Shown: positions 14,270 through 23,282 of the stretch, in pieces
How positions within the stretch are numbered: position 1 is the stretch's first letter
Layout: each line of letters opens with the position of its first letter
NCBI GenBank assembly: GCA_035550375.1
Contig: DASZPH010000048.1
Coordinates: forward strand, 167,956 to 231,955
DNA length: 64,000 nucleotides
Reading direction: 5' to 3'
Source: DASSFG01 sp035550375
GTDB lineage: Bacteria > Planctomycetota > Planctomycetia > Pirellulales > JAICIG01
Made by a program: the position numbers and the translations under genes
Notes under the pieces: generated by a model
Told to the model about the DNA's origin: nothing
Databases searched by the model: none
Seen by the model: the letters and a program-made list of their open reading frames with translations, nothing else

Positions 14270-16232
14270 ACAAGGCCAGGGCCTCCGGGTTGCAAAGGGC
14301 CTCGGCGTTACGCACGGGGCGGCCGTGAACCACGTCGCGCACCGCCAGCTCCACGAGCTTGCCGCTGCGCGTCCGCGGAATGTCGGCGACCTGCAGCACC
14401 TTGGCCGGCACGTGCCGGGGCGTTGCGCTGTGGCGTATCTCGTCCCGGATCCTGCGTCGCAGCTCGTTGTCGAGCACCAGGCCCTCGCGGAGCTTGACGA
14501 ACAGCACGACTCGCATGTCCCCGTCCCACTGCTGGCCGACGACGATGCTCTCCAGTACCTCCGGCACTTTTTCAACCGGCCGATAGATTTCGGCCGTGCC
14601 GATCCGCACGCCTCCCGGGTTCAGGGTGGCGTCGGAACGGCCGTAAATCACCATCCCCCCGCGCTCGTTCAGTTCCGCCAGGTCGCCGTGCCGCCAGACG
14701 CCGGGAAAGTGCTCGAAGTAAGTCTGGTGGTAGGCCGCCGGGTCGTTCCAGAAACCCAGCGGCATCGACGGGAACGGGGCCGTGCAGACGAGCTCCCCCT
14801 TCTGCCCCACGACCGACCGACCCGACTCGTCGAAGATCTGCACGTTCGTCCCCAGGGTCCGGCACTGCAACTCGCCCCGGTAGACCGGGCCGATCGGGTT
14901 GTCGCTGGCGAAAAAACCGCACAGCTCCGTCCCTCCCGAAATGCTCGAAAGCCGCACGTCGCGCTTGATGGCCCGGTAGACGTAGTCGAAGTTCTCCCCG
15001 TGCAGGGGCGAGCCCGTCGAAAGGATGGCCCGCAGCGACGACAAGTCGTGGGTCTTGGCCGGCTCGACGTGCACCTTCTCGATGGTCGACAGGTACTTCG
15101 GGCTGGTGCCGAAGACGGTGATCTGCTCGCTCTGGGCCACGTCGAACAGGATGTCGATCTTGGGGGCCAGGGGCGCGCCGTCGTAGAGCACCACCGTGCA
15201 ACCCACGGCCAGGCCGCTGATGAGCCAGTTCCACATCATCCAGCCGGTGGACGTGAAGTAGAAGAGCCGGTCGTCGCGCGTCAGGTCTCCATGCAGCACG
15301 TGCTCCGACAGGTGCTTGAGCAGGATGCCGCCCGCCGTGTGCACGATGCACTTCGGAGGCCCGGTTGTTCCCGACGAATAGAGGATGTAAAGCGGGTGGT
15401 CTGGCGGCAGTTGCTCAAAGGCGGGGGGGCCGGCCGACGCCCCCGCCAGGAACTCGTCCCACGCCAGCGCGCCCTCCAGCGCCTCCAGATTGAGGCGCGG
15501 CGGGTCCAGGTGGGGAACGACCACGACGTGTTCGAGGGAGCCGATCTGCGCCCGGACCTCACGCACACGCGCGAGCAGGTCGACGCGGCGGCCGAGATCG
15601 ATGTAGCCATCCACGGTGATGAGCACCTTGGGTTCGATCTGGCCGAATCGGTCCAGAACTCCCTGGGAACCAAAGTCCGGGGAGCAGCACGACCAGACGG
15701 CCCCCAGGCTGGCCGCCGCGAGCAGCGCGATCACCGTTTCGGGAATGTTGGGCAAATAGCCGACCACGCGATCGCCGGGCTTGACCCCCATTGCCTTTAA
15801 AGAGCGTGCGGCCTGCCCCACCGCTCCCGCCAGTTGCGCGTAGCTGAGGGCCGTCCGCCGGCCGCGGTCGTTAACCGCCACCAGAGCCGGGCGGTCGTCG
15901 CGGAAACGCAGCAGGTTTTCGGCGTAATTGAGCCGCGCGCCGGGGAACCAGCGCGCGCCGGGCATGCGGTCGAAGTCGTCGACCACCCGGTCGTAACGGC
16001 GGCTGGCCACGACGCGGCAAAAGTCCCAAACCGAGGCCCAAAACGCCCGCGGCTGTTCGATCGACCATTGATACAGCTCGGCGTACCCGCCCATCGGAGG
16101 ACGGTCGCGATCGGTGACAAACCGCATGAACGCCGTCAGGTTCGAACGGGCGATCTGATCGGCCGTGGGTTGCCAGAGAGGCGCGATATCAGCCCGCTCG
16201 CTGGGCGAGTTTCCAGGGCAGGGGCTGGTCAT
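14241..16232 (-). CDS. Acetoacetate-CoA ligase
   Basis: This 663-residue ANL-superfamily enzyme should activate acetoacetate to acetoacetyl-CoA with ATP. The N-terminal ACAS domain (FWASVWDFCRVV) and AENLLRF block are typical. The P-loop is LYSSGTTGPPK, the A5 region is SGGTELCGFF, and the C-terminal catalytic Lys is in TRSGKLVELAVRDVVHG. The length fits AacS (about 650). It is convergent with, and overlaps by 29 bases, the SGNH gene of the acylation operon. It is not DltA-like, so any supply of acyl groups to that operon would be indirect. Confidence 0.93.
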   Translation of the reverse strand: MTSPCPGNSPSERADIAPLWQPTADQIARSNLTAFMRFVTDRDRPPMGGYAELYQWSIEQPRAFWASVWDFCRVVASRRYDRVVDDFDRMPGARWFPGARLNYAENLLRFRDDRPALVAVNDRGRRTALSYAQLAGAVGQAARSLKAMGVKPGDRVVGYLPNIPETVIALLAAASLGAVWSCCSPDFGSQGVLDRFGQIEPKVLITVDGYIDLGRRVDLLARVREVRAQIGSLEHVVVVPHLDPPRLNLEALEGALAWDEFLAGASAGPPAFEQLPPDHPLYILYSSGTTGPPKCIVHTAGGILLKHLSEHVLHGDLTRDDRLFYFTSTGWMMWNWLISGLAVGCTVVLYDGAPLAPKIDILFDVAQSEQITVFGTSPKYLSTIEKVHVEPAKTHDLSSLRAILSTGSPLHGENFDYVYRAIKRDVRLSSISGGTELCGFFASDNPIGPVYRGELQCRTLGTNVQIFDESGRSVVGQKGELVCTAPFPSMPLGFWNDPAAYHQTYFEHFPGVWRHGDLAELNERGGMVIYGRSDATLNPGGVRIGTAEIYRPVEKVPEVLESIVVGQQWDGDMRVVLFVKLREGLVLDNELRRRIRDEIRHSATPRHVPAKVLQVADIPRTRSGKLVELAVRDVVHGRPVRNAEALCNPEALALFKNRPELES

Positions 16233-16308
16233 ACGAGGAAATGTCCGTTCCGCTAGAGATTACGGCATGGTAATACGCGGCCCAGTTTTTGTCTAACCGG
16301 AACCGGCT

Positions 16309-17190
16309 TCAAGTGTTGCATCCTCCTGCAACGTTGCACTCTTCGATTACCCCTTTGGAAGGATTCCACGCGTAGACATCGCGGCCGAGGTGTTTCACGA
16401 ATCGGCACTCGAGCATGTACGACCCTTGAGCGCTATCTGGCTGCGCGTGCTCGCTCAAAACACGAGCCAGCATAAACGTCCGGCTGCCGTTGACGCCCAA
16501 CGAGATGACGAATGTCTCGGCCGGCAAGACCCGATCGACGTAAAAGGCGACCCCGTCCTTGTCCAGGTGGCGGCACTGAACCGCGAAGAAATCGCTGGCG
16601 GCCGGGAGCCGTTCGTCGATGCATGGGGCAACCCACTCCCGGCAAGGATAAGGAAATCGCACGGGAGGAGGAGGTGGCAGAAAGCCGCCCATTCTGCGGC
16701 GCCGGCCGATCAGATCGATGCCGCCGCGACCATCGTCACGCGGAAAGCTCCCCAGGGAGAGGTCAGCCGCTTCTCCCTCGTGACGAAGTGACTCGAAGGC
16801 CGAGAAGATGGACCCAATCTGCTGATGCAGTGTGCGGACCGCTCCCGTCAGTTCTCGCACGGCCGAGCGGATTGCCGACGTCGGCTTCAGCCCCGTTTCG
16901 TCGCAGACCGACGACAGCCACTCGGCTTTGCGAACCGCGGCACCGGCTTGCGCCATGCCCCGCGCCACCTCGCCGGCCAAGGGCGACCACTGGTCGTGGT
17001 TCTGGGCCGCGCCGTTCTCGGCGTGGCCGTCAGGCGCAGCCGTGATCTGGACGTCGGGCAGATCGACCTCTTCGCGCGGCGAGGAGATCAGGTTGTGGCG
17101 CGCCAGCCAATGCCCCAGCCAGACGCCCGCCCCCAGGCTGTTGAGTGTCCACAACGCTCCCCCTGTGAGGAGCAACCATCCGCTCGCCAT
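16309..17190 (-). CDS. Membrane-anchored protein with PilZ-like C-terminal domain
   Basis: This protein of about 293 residues has an N-terminal transmembrane helix (MASGWLLLTGGALWTLNSLGAG region), a polar linker with helical segments (AVRELTGAVRTLHQQIGSIF), a proline run and a C-terminal beta domain. The latter has REWVAPCIDERLP, FFAVQCRHLDKDGVAFYVD and a final ECRFVKHL, the layout of degenerate PilZ-like domains in planctomycetes. The classic RxxxR c-di-GMP residues are not clear, so binding is doubtful. An upstream TTG at 17241 is a weaker start. Function unknown. Confidence 0.65.
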   Translation of the reverse strand: MASGWLLLTGGALWTLNSLGAGVWLGHWLARHNLISSPREEVDLPDVQITAAPDGHAENGAAQNHDQWSPLAGEVARGMAQAGAAVRKAEWLSSVCDETGLKPTSAIRSAVRELTGAVRTLHQQIGSIFSAFESLRHEGEAADLSLGSFPRDDGRGGIDLIGRRRRMGGFLPPPPPVRFPYPCREWVAPCIDERLPAASDFFAVQCRHLDKDGVAFYVDRVLPAETFVISLGVNGSRTFMLARVLSEHAQPDSAQGSYMLECRFVKHLGRDVYAWNPSKGVIEECNVAGGCNT

Positions 17191-17366
17191 AAAATCAACG
17201 AGCTCGCAAGCTTTCGTGAATTCGGATAGACCGCCAAACAAACGTAGATCGGTCTAAGCGTTGCCCCATAACACCCGTCCCTCGTCGGCGACACGTAGGC
17301 ACAGGGGCTGCCGGGATTTATCGATGGTAGGGGTCGGGCTAGGGCGGTGGGGGAATGCCTGTGCAG

Positions 17367-18764
17367 CTATCCGGGGGGCGTGACGTCACCGATTCGCCGA
17401 GTTCGATGGTCGACGACGCAGGCGATGATCCCGGCGGTGACGGCGCCAACCGTCCACAAAGCCTGCGGATTGAGCTGTTGCCACGCCCAGGCACAGCTCG
17501 CCCAGACCATGTAGGCACTGCCGACGAAGAACAGAAGCGCCGTGAGCCAAACGCACGGAGTGCGGTACGGCCGCCTCAGCTCCGGCTCCCGCCAGCGCAG
17601 CACCATGACCGACAGGCTGACAAGCGATAGAAAGAACCAGAACGGCGGGAAGGTGAACCAGGCCATACGCTCGAAGCCGTCTATCGACAGCGTTCCCTCC
17701 GACCAGCCGACGCCGATCACCAGCCCCAGCGTGACCGTCCCCTGCAGCAGCAACGACGCCACGGGCGCGTCTCGCCGGGAACTCCATACGCCCAACGGCC
17801 GGAACAAGCGATGCTCCGTCCCCAGGGCGTAGTAGATGCGTGCGCCGGTGAACGTCATGCCGTTGATCGCGCCCAGCGTCGAGATGGCGACCAGCAGGCT
17901 CACCGTCTTGCCGCCCCACCACCCCAGGCCCAGTTGCGTAACGTGGGCGGCGACCGCCTCAGCCGATCGCACTCCCTCGAAGCCCAGGGCGTGGATGAAG
18001 GCCGCGTTGACCAAGAGATAGATCGTCGTCACGGCCAAGGTGCCCAACAGGAGCGAACGCACGATATTTCTGTCCGGATCGCGCACCTCGGCCCCGACGA
18101 ACGCCATATCGTTCCAGCCGCCGTAAGCGTAAAGGATCAGAATCAGCGCGGCCGGGTTAACGAACCACCAATCGAAGCTCGCCGGATTCTTGGCAGGAGG
18201 CGTTTCTCCGGCGGTGACCGAGAAACCGACCGCAATCACCATCGCCAGGCCGACTAACTTGGCCAAGGTCAGCACGTTCTGCGTCCACTTGCCCGTCACG
18301 ACCCCCAGCATGTTGACTCCCGTCAGCAACACCACGGCGCCCCCGGCATAAACCACGGGCGAGGCGCTGCCCAGCCGGGGCGAAAACGTGGCCAACGGCA
18401 GAATATGATCCGCATACTGCGCAAAGACGTAGGCCAGCGACCCGATGGCGCCGGGCCGCACGAGCCACAACTCACACCAGGCGAACAAGAAGCCGACCGG
18501 CCGGCCGAAGGCCCGCGTGAGATAGACATAGTCGCCCCCCGCCGCCGGCAGGGCCGTGACCAGCTCGGCGTAGCAGAGCGAGCCCACCAGAGCAAACAAT
18601 CCGCCCAGCAGCCAGACCGCCAGGAGCGAAGTGGTGCCGGCCACATTCTCGGCGATCCTCGGCGCCGTCACGTAAACGCTCGAACCGATGATGATGCCCA
18701 CGATCATCGACGTGGTGTCGAACAGGGTGAGCTGGCGGCGCGGTGCGGCGGGCGAAGCATCCAT
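17367..18764 (-). CDS. APC family amino acid permease
   Basis: This 465-residue integral membrane protein of about 12 helices has the APC superfamily start: LFDTTSMIVGIIIGSSVYVTAP is helix 1 with the unwound Gly-rich substrate site, and GGLFALVGSLCYAELVTALPAAGGDYVYL covers helices 2-3. ILILYAYGGWNDMAFVGAEVRDP is the helix 6 site of the LAT/amino acid-exchanger branch. It takes up or exchanges amino acids; substrate unknown. It ends a minus-strand series and starts 10 bases after the stop of the sugar isomerase gene, so the two are likely co-transcribed. Confidence 0.9.
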   Translation of the reverse strand: MDASPAAPRRQLTLFDTTSMIVGIIIGSSVYVTAPRIAENVAGTTSLLAVWLLGGLFALVGSLCYAELVTALPAAGGDYVYLTRAFGRPVGFLFAWCELWLVRPGAIGSLAYVFAQYADHILPLATFSPRLGSASPVVYAGGAVVLLTGVNMLGVVTGKWTQNVLTLAKLVGLAMVIAVGFSVTAGETPPAKNPASFDWWFVNPAALILILYAYGGWNDMAFVGAEVRDPDRNIVRSLLLGTLAVTTIYLLVNAAFIHALGFEGVRSAEAVAAHVTQLGLGWWGGKTVSLLVAISTLGAINGMTFTGARIYYALGTEHRLFRPLGVWSSRRDAPVASLLLQGTVTLGLVIGVGWSEGTLSIDGFERMAWFTFPPFWFFLSLVSLSVMVLRWREPELRRPYRTPCVWLTALLFFVGSAYMVWASCAWAWQQLNPQALWTVGAVTAGIIACVVDHRTRRIGDVTPPG

Positions 18765-18774
18765 GGTCGGGTGC

Positions 18775-19599
18775 TTATCTGGAACGGGCGAAATGCTGCC
18801 GGAAAGCGACGATGGTTTGCCGTGCCGCCGAGTCGGAGTCGGGGTAGGGCAGCGCCTCGGCCGAGGCGAAACCGTCGTAGCCGATGTGCTCCAGCGCCGC
18901 CACGATCGGTCCGTAATCGAGATGCCCCAGGCCGGCCGGCCGGCGATTCGAGTCGACGAAGTGGAGGTGCCCGATGTGGCCCCTCCCCAGGCGAATTGCC
19001 TCCGGCAGGTTCGCCTCCTCGATGTTCATGTGAAACAAATCCGCCAGCAGGACGACGTTCTTGGTGGAAAGCGTCTTGAGCAGACGCACGCCCGATTCGA
19101 CCGTGTTGACGAGGTTCGTCTCGTAGCGGTTGAGCGGCTCGTAAACGAGCGGCACCCGATACTGTCGGGCGTGCTCCCCGAGATCCTCCAGGGCTTCGCT
19201 CAGGTAGCCGATCGCCGCGGTTTGGTCCACCCCGTCGCCGCTGCGGCCTTGCATCGAGCCGATGATCGCCGGGGCCCCCAGCGGACCCGCCAGGTCGATG
19301 ATCGACCGGATGAAGGCGCGAGCCTTTTGTCGTGCCGTCGGGTCGGGCAAAGTCAGGTGCAGGCGCCCTTTGACCCAGCCGGCCCCGGTGCCGACGGCCG
19401 CCAGCGCCAAACCGTGCTCTTCGAGCAGGCTGCGGAGCGCGTCGGGATGGATGGCGTCCGGGCCGGGCGGAAAGACCTCGATGGCGTCGAACCCCAGTTC
19501 CTGCGCCTTGCGGCAGGCCGCCGGCAGATCGTCCCAGAACACAAAGGGCCCGCCGCGCGCTTCGGGAACAAGACTGACGGTGACGCTGGAACAGATCAT
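18775..19599 (-). CDS. TIM-barrel sugar isomerase/epimerase (AP-endonuclease family 2 fold)
   Basis: This 274-residue protein has the xylose-isomerase-like barrel fold. Metal ligands are visible at YEPLNRYE (Glu), LLADLFHMNIEE (Asp and nearby His), HIGHLHFVDSNRR (His/Asp) and SAEALPYPD (last Glu). These motifs are those of hydroxypyruvate isomerase and ketose epimerase relatives. The next upstream gene is a tagaturonate-epimerase-family protein 52 bases away, and an APC permease follows, which suggests a sugar or sugar-acid catabolic group. The exact substrate cannot be read. Confidence 0.88.
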   Translation of the reverse strand: MICSSVTVSLVPEARGGPFVFWDDLPAACRKAQELGFDAIEVFPPGPDAIHPDALRSLLEEHGLALAAVGTGAGWVKGRLHLTLPDPTARQKARAFIRSIIDLAGPLGAPAIIGSMQGRSGDGVDQTAAIGYLSEALEDLGEHARQYRVPLVYEPLNRYETNLVNTVESGVRLLKTLSTKNVVLLADLFHMNIEEANLPEAIRLGRGHIGHLHFVDSNRRPAGLGHLDYGPIVAALEHIGYDGFASAEALPYPDSDSAARQTIVAFRQHFARSR

Positions 19600-19651
19600 A
19601 GAGGCTGACGGATGGACGCCGTGGGGAGGGGGGATCTTGTGCGGTTACAAC

Positions 19652-20902
19652 TTACGACAGAAAGAGCGGCTTCAGGTGGCGATGATAAAGGTTCTCGGTG
19701 ACGTTGCGGGAGATGGCCGGCTCGCAGGCGGTGAGCATGTCGAGGTATCGCCCGCCCATCTGCGCTGCAATCTTGTAACCGACATGAATCAACTGCCGAA
19801 GGTGCGCATTGAACTCCGGGCAGCTCGGGTCGTGGCGCAAGGCCGCCACGAATTGCTGGCTCGTCCAGTTCTGCACCGCCTGGGCTGAAGGAAGTTTCTT
19901 CGGATCGATGTCGATGACCGCGGCATAGGGCGCGCACAGCGCGTCTTGTTTCTCCAACGCCTTGGCGTAGATCTCCTTGGCCGTGGCCAGCCCCTCGCCT
20001 CCCGACTCGGCCATCCCGATCACTTCTTCTAGCCAGGTCGTGCCGGCCGTCTTGATGTGCAGGCCGGCCCCGCTGCGGGCCAGCGCCCGGCGGATGGGGG
20101 CGTAAATCGAGAATTTGTCGCTCCCCGAATGGACGCTGAGTTTCAAGTTCTGCGGCAGACCGAACCTGGCGACCGCAAAGGCGATCACGGCCAGATCCTG
20201 CTGGAATTCTTTCTCGAACTGCGTCAGGTCGCCGACGTAATCGACCCCCTTGTTAAAGCGGCCCGTGAATTTTGGGGCGATGGTCTGCAGCGGGATCTTT
20301 TCGTCGGCCAGCGCGGCCAGAATCACCAGCAGCTCTGGCGGAGTCTGGGGGCTGTCGGTCTCGTCCATCGACACTTCGGTGATGAATCGCCCTTCTCCCT
20401 TTGCCTTGGCGATGTGGCGGTAAATCGCCCCCGCTTCTTGCACGGCCCGCAGGTACTTGGCGGCCACGCGTTCGATGTCGGCCCGGGTGGTGGCGAACGG
20501 CTCTTCAATGCCCGGAATCTGCAATCGGCCGACCAGGTCGCCGTGGCGATCGACGAAGGCCGTGACGGCTTCCGGGGCGGCCGGCTGGCCGATCGAATCG
20601 GCCACGTCGATCGTGTAGAAATCGGAAGAGGCGATAAATCCGTCCACCGTTTCCAGGCGGATGTGGTCGGCATCGACGTGATACGGTTTCTTCCAACCGA
20701 GCTCGCGGACCGCCGCGTCGGCCGCCTCGCGCACGCTGGCGGGCTGCGAGCCGACGATCGTGTGCTCCCGATGCGATTTATTCCATACAGGGACGACGTC
20801 GGCGCCCTGTTCGGCGGCGAGCAGGCAAGCCCGCAACTGGGCCTTCGCCTGATGCGCAAACCGATCGCCGACCCCAAACGAGTATTTTGCCAGCGTGAGC
20901 AT
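19652..20902 (-). CDS. Tagaturonate epimerase family protein (UxaE-like)
   Basis: This 416-residue protein has segments matching the UxaE family, whose characterised member interconverts D-tagaturonate and D-fructuronate: KYSFGVGDRFAHQA, YHVDADHIRLETVD, TIDVADSIG, EVSMDETDSPQTPPE, KGVDYVGDLTQFEKEF, SVHSGSDKFSIY, HIKTAGTTWLEE and RQLIHVGYK. The conserved His, Asp and Glu in these blocks probably bind the metal. The ATG at 20902 is chosen because homology begins MLTLAKYSF; the frame continues upstream to 20998 without coding character. It heads a run with the sugar isomerase and permease. Confidence 0.82.
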   Translation of the reverse strand: MLTLAKYSFGVGDRFAHQAKAQLRACLLAAEQGADVVPVWNKSHREHTIVGSQPASVREAADAAVRELGWKKPYHVDADHIRLETVDGFIASSDFYTIDVADSIGQPAAPEAVTAFVDRHGDLVGRLQIPGIEEPFATTRADIERVAAKYLRAVQEAGAIYRHIAKAKGEGRFITEVSMDETDSPQTPPELLVILAALADEKIPLQTIAPKFTGRFNKGVDYVGDLTQFEKEFQQDLAVIAFAVARFGLPQNLKLSVHSGSDKFSIYAPIRRALARSGAGLHIKTAGTTWLEEVIGMAESGGEGLATAKEIYAKALEKQDALCAPYAAVIDIDPKKLPSAQAVQNWTSQQFVAALRHDPSCPEFNAHLRQLIHVGYKIAAQMGGRYLDMLTACEPAISRNVTENLYHRHLKPLFLS

Positions 20903-21031
20903 GGAAGGGCAGGTACAAGGGGGGAATTCGATCCAGGTTGACGGCACTAATCTATCGCCGCCGCCTGACGGGTACAACCTGCGGCGGTAGTGGCCCAAGA
21001 TCGAGTTGGGCGATTTTGAACCACCCGGCGG

Positions 21032-21229
21032 TTACGGCGAACCTGACTTGAGTAGCCACGGGAGAAACCACGCGACAAAGCCGCCGACGGCCACCCATGC
21101 GACCGCCAGCACAGACGGAATGGCAATGGCCAGCAGTACCACCTTAACCAAGGGCGGCGCTCCCGATGTCTGCCGATCCGATGCGCCGGATGCCGGTTCA
21201 GACGGCGCTCGATACGGGTTCTCGTCCAT
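21032..21229 (-). CDS. Small planctomycete membrane protein
   Basis: This 65-residue protein starts MDENPYRAPSEP, a beginning common to many planctomycete membrane proteins. It then has one transmembrane segment (about residues 28-57, Val/Ala/Ile-rich), ending WLLKSGSP. The N-terminus should be cytoplasmic. Function unknown. It lies alone between the epimerase gene and the repeat-bounded island. Confidence 0.7.
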   Translation of the reverse strand: MDENPYRAPSEPASGASDRQTSGAPPLVKVVLLAIAIPSVLAVAWVAVGGFVAWFLPWLLKSGSP

Positions 21230-21308
21230 GGCGCCTATTCAGCGGTACCTTGGGCGTCGATCCACGTGCCGGTTCTTAAACTCCGTCGCGTCGTCAGGGC
21301 GACACAAA

Positions 21309-21361
21309 GGGGACACCGAAAGGTCGAATTATGTAATTGGACCTGTCCCGGACCTGTCCCC
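21309..21361. repeat. REP-like hairpin at the edge of the transposase remnant
   Basis: This 53-base stretch is closed by the inverted ends GGGGACA and TGTCCCC, with an AT-rich middle (AATTATGTAATT) and a doubled GGACCTGTCCC. It sits directly after the reading frame of the transposase-like remnant (minus strand), the usual place of REP sequences next to RAYT transposases. Confidence 0.55.
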
Positions 21362-21373
21362 ATTAACCGCTCT

Positions 21374-21598
21374 CGCCGGCCGCCGTCCTGCCTAGTGAGC
21401 AAGCGCTCGACCATTCCCAATCCTCCGCGCTGGCCACCATGCGCGGGGCGAACCGGATCGCCGTGAATGTAATCGCCTCCGGATCAACGATTCGCATCCG
21501 GCCAACGTAGGCTTCGATAACGGTGCGTGCAAGAAGGCGAGGGCTTAGCGACGCTCCAGGCACGCCCTTCGGAATTGCAGAGCGCGTGCCACCCGCCC
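21374..21598. repeat. Dispersed repeat copy 1 with RAYT-like transposase remnant
   Basis: About 225 bases are shared, in the same orientation, with 24224-24487 and 63081-63389. A common block is CTCCGGATCAACGATTCGCA. Read on the minus strand, part of the repeat encodes VASAEDWEWSSA, which resembles the C-terminal end of REP-associated tyrosine transposases (AEDWxWSSA), while the rest does not. All three copies break off at the same point, so the composite itself was multiplied. Unlike the other two, this copy is not followed by the tandem-HTH gene. Confidence 0.7.
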
Positions 21599-21641
21599 GC
21601 CACGAGTCGGGCGGTCCCCTTCGACCACCCTCAAACCGGTT

Positions 21642-23087
21642 TCACCGCTCGTCGGCCGAGAGCGTGAGGGTCTCGTAGATCTTTCGCACGTCGTCGGGCT
21701 GTAGAGCCCAGCGGTAGGCCGGATGCACTTCCCAGTCGAAACCGAAATCCGCAAATTCATTTTGCAGGTAACGATTCTCCTCAAAGTATCGACGCACGAT
21801 CCCGTTGGGGACCTCCTTCCTCGCGGTCAAAAAGTTTATTTTGTACATAAATGCTGCCAAATCCTTCGGCGCCGCCACTCGTCGATTGGCGAACTTAAAT
21901 TCGCCAGACTGCATCACGTTTTCGATTTTCTTTAATAACGCGTCCGTCCCATATACGTACCCCTCCTTGGTTGTGCGTTCTCTACGGTTCGGCTTCATAT
22001 TCAGCAGCAGGCGTTCTATGGCCGGCAGTTCAGACCGAAATTCGTTAATCGTGTCTTGAATTCGCCCTTGCGAGTATTCTTCAAATATCTCCTCAAAGTC
22101 CTCAGTAACGATCTTGCCGCCACCCCTTGGGCGCGATCGTCGGGCCGCGAGGGTACACAGCTTGACAAGATCCCTTGGACGCTTCCGGATGAGCGACATG
22201 AGCACACGGTACATCGGGGCATTTTCCCAATGACCAGAGCCGCGAAAGCGACTCTCGAATACGGGATCGAGGTAAGTTGCTAGCTCAGCCTGCAGTCGCT
22301 TAGCAAGCACTAGCTCGTTCAGGCTCCGACCAAAATAGGTCTCTATGCGTTTCGCCAGCAATAGAAAGATTTCATGATTCGTCCACGAGTGCCATACCAC
22401 CGAGCCCTCAATCTTGTCCGTCGATTCATCAGACGTGCGCACGAGATAGTAAACATCAGAGCGAAGGCTGACGCGAAAGCGTATGCCGCGGTGCTCACGG
22501 CCGATATCGCGTATAGCATTCAATAAAGCAGAAATGCGGTGGACGTCCTCCGTCCGTCCGAGCCAACCCCGGTCCAAGTCATCAATGTATACGTGAACGA
22601 GTCTGCTAGACAGGAATTCATCGATGAGTAAACAGTTGGATGATTCCGTTCTACGCTCGCGCACAATGGCCACCAGCGAGTCGACGAGTGGTATCTTCTT
22701 CGCGATATCTTTCTTCGACTTTGACGGACCGAGCGCGAGCGCGTCGACGACTTTCTCCGTGATGATCGAAAGCATTCCGGTCTTCCAGTCCCGGATTGTT
22801 TTCAAAAAGTCCGACGTGTCGACGCCCAAGGACACGACATCGTCGGGCTTGATGAGTATGGCAACACGACCAGCCTCAGCGTCTTCACTCATCGCGACCT
22901 GAAACAACGCCGACTTTCCAATGCCCTTGTGCCCGACGAGGATTCGCAGGGGCAGGTCGGTGATGACCTGCTCATAGGTTGCTGTCTTAAAGTAGTATTC
23001 ACGGAGCCGCGACGGTTCCTCGTCCTCGGCGGCCTCGTGGCCGAACAATTTCTGGATCTGGATTTCCTCGAAAGTCAGCACGGCCAT
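21642..23087 (-). CDS. P-loop ATPase, Sll1717 family
   Basis: This 481-residue protein has an N-terminal FGHEAAEDE segment typical of the Sll1717 family. Walker A is GHKGIGKS (52-59) and Walker B is LVHVYIDDLDRGW (about 163-175). A putative sensor Arg (RFRVSLRSDVYY) and a helical C-terminal half follow. Start chosen at the ATG 23087, where family homology begins. The gene is visibly richer in A and T than its neighbours, a sign of transfer. It is divergent from a membrane-protein gene 195 bases away, and the pair is flanked by direct repeats. A role in defence or stress is plausible but unproven. Confidence 0.8.
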   Translation of the reverse strand: MAVLTFEEIQIQKLFGHEAAEDEEPSRLREYYFKTATYEQVITDLPLRILVGHKGIGKSALFQVAMSEDAEAGRVAILIKPDDVVSLGVDTSDFLKTIRDWKTGMLSIITEKVVDALALGPSKSKKDIAKKIPLVDSLVAIVRERRTESSNCLLIDEFLSSRLVHVYIDDLDRGWLGRTEDVHRISALLNAIRDIGREHRGIRFRVSLRSDVYYLVRTSDESTDKIEGSVVWHSWTNHEIFLLLAKRIETYFGRSLNELVLAKRLQAELATYLDPVFESRFRGSGHWENAPMYRVLMSLIRKRPRDLVKLCTLAARRSRPRGGGKIVTEDFEEIFEEYSQGRIQDTINEFRSELPAIERLLLNMKPNRRERTTKEGYVYGTDALLKKIENVMQSGEFKFANRRVAAPKDLAAFMYKINFLTARKEVPNGIVRRYFEENRYLQNEFADFGFDWEVHPAYRWALQPDDVRKIYETLTLSADER

Positions 23088-23282
23088 GGTTTGTGCTCGA
23101 GTAGTAGTGCGCACCAAAACGTCTGGTCTGCGGGTACACTGCAACGGGGAATGCCACGAGGTGTTTTAACATACGGCAAAGCGGTATACAATCAGCAGTC
23201 GGACGCAGGCGCCACGGACCTCTTTCCGCGGCCAATCGGCTTATCTACGCAGCCAGGAGACACGCAGAACGTCGGGGAATAA

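Noticed and set aside
14241..16232. DltA-type D-alanine ligase for the acylation operon
   Set aside because: The gene has the length and motifs of acetoacetate-CoA ligase and lies on the opposite strand.
21363..21563. Transposase-like minus-strand frame as an independent gene
   Set aside because: Only a short AEDWEWSSA segment is transposase-like, and the same truncated piece recurs in three repeat copies, so it is treated as a remnant inside the repeat.
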